The translations under genes were made by a program, and so were the position numbers. A DNA stretch of 17,612 nucleotides from an uncultured Bacteroides sp. GTDB lineage: Bacteria > Bacteroidota > Bacteroidia > Bacteroidales > Bacteroidaceae. Position 1 is the first letter of the stretch; every line of letters begins with the position of its first letter. The stretch covers positions 1 through 17,612 of the forward strand of contig USSR01000057.1 in NCBI GenBank assembly GCA_900557355.1, given 5' to 3'. The notes under the pieces were generated by a model. That model was not told the origin of the DNA and did not search any database. It saw only the letters and a program-made list of their open reading frames with translations. Below, piece by piece: positions 7,192 to 14,893 of the stretch.

Positions 7192-10100
7192 ATGAAAACA
7201 ATATATTCAATATGTGTGAGGACAGGATTCTTTTTTACCTTCCTGTTGTTGGCAACTTCACTGATGGCACAAAATATCCAAGTGAAGGGACTGGTGAAAG
7301 ACCCGGCTGGTGAAGCTATTATTGGTGCGAGTGTAGTGGTGAAAGGTACTACCAACGGCTCCATTACGGATTTGGACGGTAAGTTCAGTCTGTCTGACGT
7401 ACCTTCGGGAGCAACGATTACCGTTTCTTATATCGGTTACCTCTCTCAAGAGAAGAAAGTATCCGCTACACCCATGGAGTTTATTCTGAAAGAAGACACT
7501 AAAACATTGGATGAAATTGTAGTAGTCGGTTATGGTACGACTAAAAAGAGCAGTATCTCTGGTGCGGTGGCTTCCGTAAAAGCTGATGAATTACCGACGG
7601 CTGCATCAGCTTCGGTAGGTTCCATGCTGCGTGGACGTTCGTCAGGAATGAATATCACACAAAACAGTGCCAATCCAGGTGGTTCGATGAATATCTCCAT
7701 TCGTGGTGGACTTTCAGGACAAAGTCCGTTGATTGTCATTGACGGTGTGCCGCAGTTGTCAACAAAAACAGTGACAACAGGAACGGCATATAGTGGTGGT
7801 GAGAAAGACAATGCTCTGATTAACCTCAATCCCAATGACATTGAGACGATTGATATTTTGAAAGATGCATCAGCAGCGGCTATTTACGGTTCGGATGCTT
7901 CGGGTGGTGTGATTCTGATTACCACTAAACGAGGAAAAACAGGTAAGCCCGACATCTCTTATTCCGGTTCGGTTGCTTTCCAGTATATCAAGGATGCACC
8001 GGATTTCCTGAATGCGCGTGATTTTATGATTGAACAGAATAAAGTGTTTGATGAACTGGGGCGTGGGGATGAAAAGAAATATACTGATAGGCAGATTGCT
8101 AATTTCGTAGGCGACGGAACAGACTGGATGGATGAAGTAACCCGTGTAGGTATCGTTAATGAACATAATCTTTCGGTTTCTGCCGGTACGGACGCCACGA
8201 AATACTTGTTCTCATTGAGTTATTATGACCATCAGGGAATTGCCAAGAATAACTCGATGAATCGTATCACTGGGCGTTTGAATGTTGACCAAACTATCAA
8301 CCGTATGTTGAAAGCCGGCATTAATTCCACTTTCTCGCAGATAAAGTATCATGACGTACCGTTGGGGGATGGACGGCAGGATAATTCAGCGCTGATATAT
8401 TCGGCTATGACATTTATTCCTACCGTACCGGTACGTGATGAAGAGGGTAAATATTCCGTAAATCCGATTCGTGACATCTATCCGAATCCGGTTTCATTAT
8501 TGGATATTACCGACCAGACAGTGAGCCGCGACCTTTTTGTCAGTGGTTATCTGGAATTCCGACCAATCAAAGATTTGCTGATAAAGGCTACTGTCGGTTT
8601 CGATATGAAAGATGTGCAGGCCGACCAATATATTCCCACCACGACCAAAAAGGGATATAGTGTGGACGGTCAGGCTTCCAAGCAAAATGCGAAATCGCAA
8701 ATGAACCTGTTCAATGTGATTGCCAATTACACGAAAGTGTTCAATGAAATACATGACGTGAACCTGATGGCTGGTTTTGAATACAAGAAGTCGTCTTGGG
8801 AAGGGATGGGTATCGTCGCTTCACAATTCCCATACGACGGCTCTTTGATGAACAATATCGGGACAAGTGAGCAGGAAAAACCGACTATCAGCTCGTATAA
8901 GGGAGCTAGTGAAATGGCTTCATTCCTTGCACGTTTGAATTATTCGCTGGCATCCAAATATATCTTGACTGTCAATCTCCGCATAGACGGTTCGTCCAAC
9001 TTCTCAAAGGAGCATCAATGGGGCACTTTCCCGGGAGTATCGGCAGCCTGGCGTATGAATGAAGAAAACTGGCTGAAGGATATCGGTTGGTTGAGCAACC
9101 TGAAACTCCGTGCAGGTGTGGGACAAACCGGTAATGCAGGCAACCTCACCGGTATCAATACTTATTATAAAGTTTCACAAGGCGCATTTGCACCTAACGG
9201 AAGCTTGGTAAACGGTATGGCTATCTCCAAACTGGGCAATGATAAATTGAAATGGGAGACACTGACCGACTATAACTTCGGTATTGATTTCGGTTTCTTC
9301 AACAACCGTCTGTCCGGGTCTGTCGACCTCTACCAACGTCTGCGTAAGGATGTCATTTTAGAGAAAAATTTGATGTCCTATCAGGAAGTGAAGACGATAG
9401 ATTACAATTCAGCGACCGTTTACCGTGCCCGTGGTATAGATATCGGTATCCACAGTGTAAATTTCGATAATAAGAACTTTGGCTGGACTACCGACATCAA
9501 TTTCTCCTATTACCGCAATCACACAACGAAACGTGACCCGTACTTCATTCCTGCTGTCTATCAGGATTATGTGGAAAGATGGGACAACATCTACGGATAC
9601 AGGACGAATGGCCTGATTCAGATGGACCGGACTTATAACCATCTGCAGAAATCCGGCGCCGGAGCTATTCTGTATCAGGATTTGAATGGTTACCAACTCG
9701 ATGAGAAGGGCGAAAAGATGCGAGATAGTGAAGGACGTTATATCCGAACAGCGGGAGAGGATGGCGTGCTCGACGAAGCTGACATGGTGGTATTGGCAAA
9801 TAGTACCCCGATTCCTTTCAGTATCAATAATACTTTCCGCTGGAAAAACTGGGATGCCAACATCTACATCTATGGTTCGCTGAATGGATGGAAGGTGAAC
9901 GACATTAAGTTACAGTCCATCTATGGTATCGAAGACATAACGTATGGCGTCAATGTTTTGGATGAGGTGAAGAACCGTTGGTCGCCTGCCAATCCTATGG
10001 GTACATTGCCGGGTGTGGCGGAAGCTTCTTCGGGCGTTGACCCCAAGAAAAGTGACTTTTTCCTCGAAAAGGCTTGGTATCTGCGTTTGGATAATGTGTC

Positions 10101-10284
10101 AATCGGTTATACTTTCCCTGCCCAATGGCTTAAGAATAAGATTCGTTCAGTCAGGCTGTATGCCGCGGGGCGCAATCTGGCCATATTTACTCCTTATAAG
10201 GGAATGGATCCTGAAACTGGAAATGGTATCGGAGCTTATCCGAATCAGTCTTCATTTGCTATTGGTCTGGATGTGAAATTCTAA
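7192..10284 (+). CDS. SusC-like TonB-dependent outer-membrane transporter
   Basis: Outer-membrane beta-barrel that imports galacto-oligosaccharides with TonB energy, working under a SusD lid. It has 1030 residues, normal for SusC. Signal peptide 1-26 (SLMA before Gln27); a carboxypeptidase-D-regulatory-like domain at about 29-100 that is diagnostic of the SusC group, with GASVVVKGTTNG (45-56) and FSLSDVPSGATITVSYIGY (65-83); TonB-box-like LDEIVVVGYG (106-115); and a plug with LRGRSSGMNI, NISIRGG and PLIVIDGVPQL (about 146-189), then ITTKRG. The barrel fills the rest and ends in IGLDVKF with a terminal Phe, as outer-membrane proteins need for assembly. AAAGAGAG before the start is a fair ribosome site. 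SusD follows after 12 bp. Confidence 0.97.
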   Translation: MKTIYSICVRTGFFFTFLLLATSLMAQNIQVKGLVKDPAGEAIIGASVVVKGTTNGSITDLDGKFSLSDVPSGATITVSYIGYLSQEKKVSATPMEFILKEDTKTLDEIVVVGYGTTKKSSISGAVASVKADELPTAASASVGSMLRGRSSGMNITQNSANPGGSMNISIRGGLSGQSPLIVIDGVPQLSTKTVTTGTAYSGGEKDNALINLNPNDIETIDILKDASAAAIYGSDASGGVILITTKRGKTGKPDISYSGSVAFQYIKDAPDFLNARDFMIEQNKVFDELGRGDEKKYTDRQIANFVGDGTDWMDEVTRVGIVNEHNLSVSAGTDATKYLFSLSYYDHQGIAKNNSMNRITGRLNVDQTINRMLKAGINSTFSQIKYHDVPLGDGRQDNSALIYSAMTFIPTVPVRDEEGKYSVNPIRDIYPNPVSLLDITDQTVSRDLFVSGYLEFRPIKDLLIKATVGFDMKDVQADQYIPTTTKKGYSVDGQASKQNAKSQMNLFNVIANYTKVFNEIHDVNLMAGFEYKKSSWEGMGIVASQFPYDGSLMNNIGTSEQEKPTISSYKGASEMASFLARLNYSLASKYILTVNLRIDGSSNFSKEHQWGTFPGVSAAWRMNEENWLKDIGWLSNLKLRAGVGQTGNAGNLTGINTYYKVSQGAFAPNGSLVNGMAISKLGNDKLKWETLTDYNFGIDFGFFNNRLSGSVDLYQRLRKDVILEKNLMSYQEVKTIDYNSATVYRARGIDIGIHSVNFDNKNFGWTTDINFSYYRNHTTKRDPYFIPAVYQDYVERWDNIYGYRTNGLIQMDRTYNHLQKSGAGAILYQDLNGYQLDEKGEKMRDSEGRYIRTAGEDGVLDEADMVVLANSTPIPFSINNTFRWKNWDANIYIYGSLNGWKVNDIKLQSIYGIEDITYGVNVLDEVKNRWSPANPMGTLPGVAEASSGVDPKKSDFFLEKAWYLRLDNVSIGYTFPAQWLKNKIRSVRLYAAGRNLAIFTPYKGMDPETGNGIGAYPNQSSFAIGLDVKF

Positions 10285-10296
10285 TATATACTGGGT

Positions 10297-11808
10297 ATGA
10301 AAACAATGAAATATATAGCAACAGTCTTGATGCTGTTATCGATGACTTCCTGTGAACTGGAACGTTTGGACTATACCGAAATCTCTCCGGAAAACTTCTT
10401 TAAGACGGAGACTGACTTGAAACTGGCGGTAAATTCGCTCTACTATGATTTTAACCCCGGTGATTTCAAAGCTGTTTATTCAGCGGATTATATGGGATAT
10501 CAAGTAATAGGTGATATGACGACTGATGTGCTTTGGTGTTGCTGGGCGTGGGAGTCAGATGAACTTTATTTCCAACAGTGGTATGCTACTGTGGGAGGCA
10601 GTATTCAGAATCATGCTTATTCGAATTTCGAGCGTTATAATTTTCTTTCGAAAGCACGTAATACCATTCGTCGTATTGAGAACTCTCCGGTGAGTGAAGA
10701 CGCAAAAACGCTTTATTCGGGTGAGGCGAAGGCTTTGCGCGGATGGATGGGGCTTTACCTTTATGATATGTTCGGTCCTGTGCCGGTGGCTTCGGATGAG
10801 GTACTGGACGACCCGCAGACTTTTGTTTATCTTCCCCGTCTGACGGAAGAAGAATATGACGCAATGATGGAAGCGGACTTGCGGGATGCAATTCGTGATT
10901 TACCCGAAGTGGCGGAGGCACGCGGACGTATGACGAAAGGGGCGGCACGTATGATTCTGTTGAAATATTACATGATAAAAGGCTACTTTGATAAAGCGGA
11001 AACTTTAGCTCGTGAATTGTTGGAGATGGAAGGACGTGTGTACAGCCTGCAACCTGATTATAACTATATCTTCTCCAAAGAGGGAATAGGTAACAATGAG
11101 GTGATTCTGCAACTGGCTTGCAATAATACTGCCAGTTGGTACTCCAACTACATGACTGCCGAAGTGCTTCCCGCCGATTATCCTTGGGCTGAAAAGGCTA
11201 CCGGTTGGGGTGGCTATGTAATGCCTTGGGATTTTTATGGCACATTTGAAGAAGGAGACTTGCGTCTGAAGAACGTAGTTACTGCTTATACGAATAAAAA
11301 TGGAGAAAAGATAGACCGCTCAAATAGCAGTCAGTTGGCAAAGGGTGCGCTACCCTTGAAATACGGTATGGATCCGGATATGAAAGACGGGCAAAGCGGC
11401 ATTGACGTGGTTATCTATCGCTACGCTGATGTGCTGTTGACACTTGCCGAGTGTATCAACCGTAATGAGGGCAGTCCTACAACGGAAGCCATTGGTTTGG
11501 TAAACCGTGTACGCAAGCGTGCCGGATTGTCGGAACTGGATGACGCTCAAACAGCTTCCGGTGAAGCCTTCAATGAAGCCATCCTTCTGGAGCGCGGTCA
11601 TGAGTTCTATCTCGAAGGGCTTCGCCGTCAAGATTTGATTCGCTTTGGAAAGTATGTGGAATATGCCAATAACCGCATTGATGCCATTAATAAATCCGAA
11701 GGACGCGGCTACTTCAATGTACACGAAGGACACAACCGTTTCTGGATTCCGCAGAGTTTCATTGATGAGTCCAAAGGGGCTATCAAGCAAAATGATTATG
11801 ATAGATAG
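10297..11808 (+). CDS. SusD-like (RagB/SusD) glycan-binding lipoprotein
   Basis: Surface lipoprotein that forms the hinged lid over the SusC barrel and binds the incoming glycan. It has 503 residues. The lipobox is SMTSC with the modified Cys at 19, then ELERLD. Family motifs: TEISPENFFKTETDL (27-41), the TPR-containing segment with GEAKALRGWMGLYLYDMFG (142-160), VIYRYADVLLTLAEC (372-386), VNRVRKRAGL (402-411), GHEFYLEGLRRQDLIRFGKY (434-453) and the C-terminal IPQSFID (484-490). An alternative start at Met4 (10306) would give a slightly shorter signal peptide; no ribosome site decides between them. It pairs with the SusC-like gene 12 bp upstream. Confidence 0.96.
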   Translation: MKTMKYIATVLMLLSMTSCELERLDYTEISPENFFKTETDLKLAVNSLYYDFNPGDFKAVYSADYMGYQVIGDMTTDVLWCCWAWESDELYFQQWYATVGGSIQNHAYSNFERYNFLSKARNTIRRIENSPVSEDAKTLYSGEAKALRGWMGLYLYDMFGPVPVASDEVLDDPQTFVYLPRLTEEEYDAMMEADLRDAIRDLPEVAEARGRMTKGAARMILLKYYMIKGYFDKAETLARELLEMEGRVYSLQPDYNYIFSKEGIGNNEVILQLACNNTASWYSNYMTAEVLPADYPWAEKATGWGGYVMPWDFYGTFEEGDLRLKNVVTAYTNKNGEKIDRSNSSQLAKGALPLKYGMDPDMKDGQSGIDVVIYRYADVLLTLAECINRNEGSPTTEAIGLVNRVRKRAGLSELDDAQTASGEAFNEAILLERGHEFYLEGLRRQDLIRFGKYVEYANNRIDAINKSEGRGYFNVHEGHNRFWIPQSFIDESKGAIKQNDYDR

Positions 11809-11832
11809 TAAATAGTAGTAAGTAGATAAACC

Positions 11833-12507
11833 ATGAAATATCTATTCTTATATATCCTTGCCTGCCTGTTTACGGTAAATGCGGTAGCGCAAAGTATCAA
11901 ACCGACTGTTGCGGTCTTGGGCGATTCATATTCTACCTTTGAAAAGTATATACCGGACACCAATAAAACGTATTACACAACTACCGATTGGTCTAAGACA
12001 GGGGTAGTGAATGTGAAACAGACGTGGTGGTGGCAGGTCATCAAGAAAGCCGGTTTCAAGTTGGGAGCAAACGACTCCTATAGCGGGGCTACTGTATCCT
12101 ATTCGGGATATAATGACGAGGACTATGCCGACCGTTCATTTATTACAAGGGTTCCCCGTTTGGGGAATCCTGATATCATCCTCATCTTCGGTGGAATCAA
12201 TGACAATTGGGCAGACACTCCTATCGGTGAGTACAAATATGGAGATTTCAAGCGTGCCGATCTGTATACCTATCGTCCTGCATTGGCTAAATTGATAGAG
12301 TTGGCTCAAGAGCATTATCCCAATGTGACGCTTTACTTTATCATCAGTGATGACTTGAAAACGGAGATTGTGGAATCGACCAAGGTTGTTTGCGAACATT
12401 ACGGAATAAAATACGTACAACTGCAAGGAATCGAGAAAGAAAGCGGGCATCCTACTGTAAAAGGAATGGAAACAATTGCGAATCAAGTATTGACTCTGAT
12501 TAAATAA
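11833..12507 (+). CDS. Secreted SGNH/GDSL-type hydrolase, probable carbohydrate esterase
   Basis: A 224-residue SGNH-fold hydrolase; in this locus an O-acetyl esterase acting on decorated galactan or pectin fragments is the most likely role. A signal peptide ends at about AVA before Gln20, so it is probably periplasmic. Block I is GDSYS (30-34) with nucleophile Ser32; block II has Gly85 in SGAT; block III is GGINDN (120-125), giving the oxyanion Asn123; block V reads ESGHP with His206. The usual Asp three residues before the His is Glu203 here, so the triad would be Ser-Glu-His unless another acid takes over. An alternative lipobox at ILAC (Cys11) is unlikely because the hydrophobic stretch before it is too short. 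Substrate is not known from sequence. It lies 24 bp after susD and 26 bp before GH35. Confidence 0.85.
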   Translation: MKYLFLYILACLFTVNAVAQSIKPTVAVLGDSYSTFEKYIPDTNKTYYTTTDWSKTGVVNVKQTWWWQVIKKAGFKLGANDSYSGATVSYSGYNDEDYADRSFITRVPRLGNPDIILIFGGINDNWADTPIGEYKYGDFKRADLYTYRPALAKLIELAQEHYPNVTLYFIISDDLKTEIVESTKVVCEHYGIKYVQLQGIEKESGHPTVKGMETIANQVLTLIK

Positions 12508-12533
12508 GAATTACATCATTAAAAGCACATATT

Positions 12534-14882
12534 ATGAAGAAGAAAATTTATGCAGCTTTAGCGTTTGCTCTATATGCAACCACTTTTCATGCACAGCAGA
12601 TTTATGAGCTTTCCGCTCCGGCGAAAGAGAAGACTATATATACGGGACACCTCAAGATGGGGGGCAGTAACCCGTCGGGTGGAAATATTTCCGTAAACAG
12701 CTATTATATGTCTATCGACGGAAAGCCTGTGATACCTGTTATGGGAGAGTTCCACTTTACCCGTTATCCCCGTGCACAGTGGGAACAGGAGATTGTAAAG
12801 ATGAAAGCCGGTGGGGTGAATGTATTGCCAACCTATATTTTCTGGGGATTACATGAGGAAGAGGAAGGCAAGTTCTGCTGGAGCGGCAATAAAGACTTAC
12901 GCCATTTTATAGAACTTTGCAAGAAACATGACATGCCGGTCATCGTACGTATCGGCCCTTTCTGTCACGGTGAAATACGTAACGGCTCCATACCCGACTG
13001 GCTTTTCGCCCGTCCGGTGGATGTACGCAGCAATCAGCCTCTATACCTCTCTTATGTAAAAAGACTTTATGGAGAGATAGGCCGGCAACTGCAAGGATTG
13101 TATTATAAGGATGGCGGTCCGATCATCGGTTGCCAGTTGGAAAATGAGATGCAGCATTCTGCATCTCATTGGGGAGTGAATTATCCCGGTGAACCGTTGG
13201 ATTTTACTGTGGCAAGTTATGACATTGACTATGCTATGATTGGCGTAAGTGTAATGGATAAGAAAGTCACTACCGCCGAACTTGGGGAGGAACACATGCG
13301 TACCCTTAAAAGAATGGCACAGGAAGAAGGTATTATCACTCCGTTCTATACAGCCACCGGCTGGGGAAACGCAGCTGTTATTGACAATGAAGCAATTCCT
13401 GTGACATCCGCCTACACCTATCCTTTTTGGGAAGAACCGAGAATGTCGCCTTTCTGTATGTTCAAAGATATACACCGTGTGCCTGATTATGCTCCGGTGC
13501 GTTATGATGCGGAACGATTCCCCTCGTTCTGTGCGGAAATGGGTGCAGGAATACAGATGATTTACCGACGCAGACCTATCGTTACGGCACGTGCAGCACA
13601 GGCGTTGATGATTCGTACGCTCGGTAGCGGAAGCAACGGCATCGGATATTATATGTATCACGGAGGAAGCACTCCGCTACGTCAGGATAATATAGGAAGT
13701 TATCAGGACGAACCGATGGGGATACCCAAAATCTCCTATGATTTCCAGGCTCCTCTTGGCGAATTCGGACTGGAACATCCGTCTTATCGTTACCTGCGCA
13801 CCATCCATTCGTTTCTTGCCGATTTCGGCAGTAATCTTGCTCCCATGGAAACCGTATTACCGGAAGGTTGGGAAAAGATGACACCCGAAAATCGTGATGA
13901 CCTGCGTTATGCTGCCCGGATGAAAGATGACAGCGGATTCATTTTCATGATAAACTTTCAGGACCATGATACATTGCGGCATGATATGGACGGTCTGCAA
14001 CTGCAATTGAATCTTCGGAATGAAACACTGCGCATACCTGAACAGGGAACTTTTACATTGCCGAAAGATGAAAGCATGATTCTGCCATTCAACTTGATGC
14101 TCGGAAGTGCCAGACTCCGTTATGCTACGGCACAACCTCTGATGAAAATCAATGATAACGGTATCGACCATTATATTTTCTTCGCCCCGGAAGGTATGAA
14201 ACCGGAGTATTGTTTTGATGCCCGCACCGTCAAAGGTAAGGCTAAATACGCCGTCACAAGCGGTCTGAAAAGTACTATTACTGTCACACCTCGCAACGGT
14301 AAGAAAATAAAAATTACGACACTGAATCATGAACAGGCACTCAATGCCATCAAGGTGGATGGGCAACTATTGATAACGACAGCTACCGTATTACCGACGG
14401 CAGAAGGTATCACCCTGCAACAACTTGGAAATAACGCCTTTGATTATATCTTGTACCCTTCGGCAAAAGGATGGCAATCACAAACAGTGCAGGTTCAGCC
14501 TGTCAGCCCCGAATGTCGTGTAGAGAAGATAACCACTCGTCGTATTACCGTAGCTTTCAGTGATACCGTTCATACCCCGCAAGTGAATGAATACTTCATG
14601 AAGATAGATTACACGGGTGATGTGGCAATGGCCTTCCTCGGTGGAAAAATGGTACAGGATGAATTCTGGCATGCCCAACCATGGATGATTGGTCTTAACC
14701 GCCATAAAGAGATGATGAACAAAGAAGCTATGTCGTTCTACTTCCGTCCTTTACGTTCGGATGCTACCTGTCTGCAAGATTTGCCCCAGTCTGCCATTCC
14801 TGATTTTAAAGGAAATAACCAGGTGCTTGAGATTAAGAACGTGGAAATTATCCCCCAATATCAATTGAGGATAAATAACTAG
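12534..14882 (+). CDS. GH35 beta-galactosidase, secreted
   Basis: Retaining exo-beta-galactosidase of glycoside hydrolase family 35, expected to remove galactose from the non-reducing end of imported galacto-oligosaccharides. It has 782 residues. A signal peptide 1-20 (TTFHA before Gln21) with no lipobox points to the periplasm. The N-terminal barrel carries MGEFHFTRYPRAQWEQEI (70-87), KAGGVNVLPTYIFWGLHEE (91-109), RIGPFCHGEIRNGSIPDW (139-156), IIGCQLENEMQ (197-207) with acid/base Glu205, and FPSFCAEMGAG (329-339) with nucleophile Glu335; YYMYHGGST (372-380) is a family motif. Residues about 440-782 are beta-rich accessory domains. The codon for Glu205 sits inside a perfect 12-bp inverted repeat (13143-13170). 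The next gene starts 11 bp later. Confidence 0.95.
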   Translation: MKKKIYAALAFALYATTFHAQQIYELSAPAKEKTIYTGHLKMGGSNPSGGNISVNSYYMSIDGKPVIPVMGEFHFTRYPRAQWEQEIVKMKAGGVNVLPTYIFWGLHEEEEGKFCWSGNKDLRHFIELCKKHDMPVIVRIGPFCHGEIRNGSIPDWLFARPVDVRSNQPLYLSYVKRLYGEIGRQLQGLYYKDGGPIIGCQLENEMQHSASHWGVNYPGEPLDFTVASYDIDYAMIGVSVMDKKVTTAELGEEHMRTLKRMAQEEGIITPFYTATGWGNAAVIDNEAIPVTSAYTYPFWEEPRMSPFCMFKDIHRVPDYAPVRYDAERFPSFCAEMGAGIQMIYRRRPIVTARAAQALMIRTLGSGSNGIGYYMYHGGSTPLRQDNIGSYQDEPMGIPKISYDFQAPLGEFGLEHPSYRYLRTIHSFLADFGSNLAPMETVLPEGWEKMTPENRDDLRYAARMKDDSGFIFMINFQDHDTLRHDMDGLQLQLNLRNETLRIPEQGTFTLPKDESMILPFNLMLGSARLRYATAQPLMKINDNGIDHYIFFAPEGMKPEYCFDARTVKGKAKYAVTSGLKSTITVTPRNGKKIKITTLNHEQALNAIKVDGQLLITTATVLPTAEGITLQQLGNNAFDYILYPSAKGWQSQTVQVQPVSPECRVEKITTRRITVAFSDTVHTPQVNEYFMKIDYTGDVAMAFLGGKMVQDEFWHAQPWMIGLNRHKEMMNKEAMSFYFRPLRSDATCLQDLPQSAIPDFKGNNQVLEIKNVEIIPQYQLRINN
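13143..13170. repeat. Perfect 12-bp inverted repeat inside the GH35 gene
   Basis: AATGAGATGCAG (13143-13154) and CTGCATCTCATT (13159-13170) are exact reverse complements with a 4-nt spacer CATT. The left arm includes the GAG codon (13146-13148) of the catalytic acid/base Glu205, and the repeat covers codons 204-212. No T-tract follows, so it is not an ordinary terminator. A role as an mRNA stem-loop is possible but unproven. Confidence 0.9.
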
Positions 14883-14893
14883 TTTATCATTTT

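Noticed and set aside
9652..9663. 12-bp perfect palindrome TCCGGCGCCGGA in susC
   Set aside because: It has no loop, is GC-rich by codon choice, and contains a common restriction-type hexamer; nothing suggests a function.
13041..13661. 206-codon minus-strand open frame
   Set aside because: Antisense to the GH35 catalytic region; His/Cys/Ser/Arg-rich composition typical of a shadow frame.
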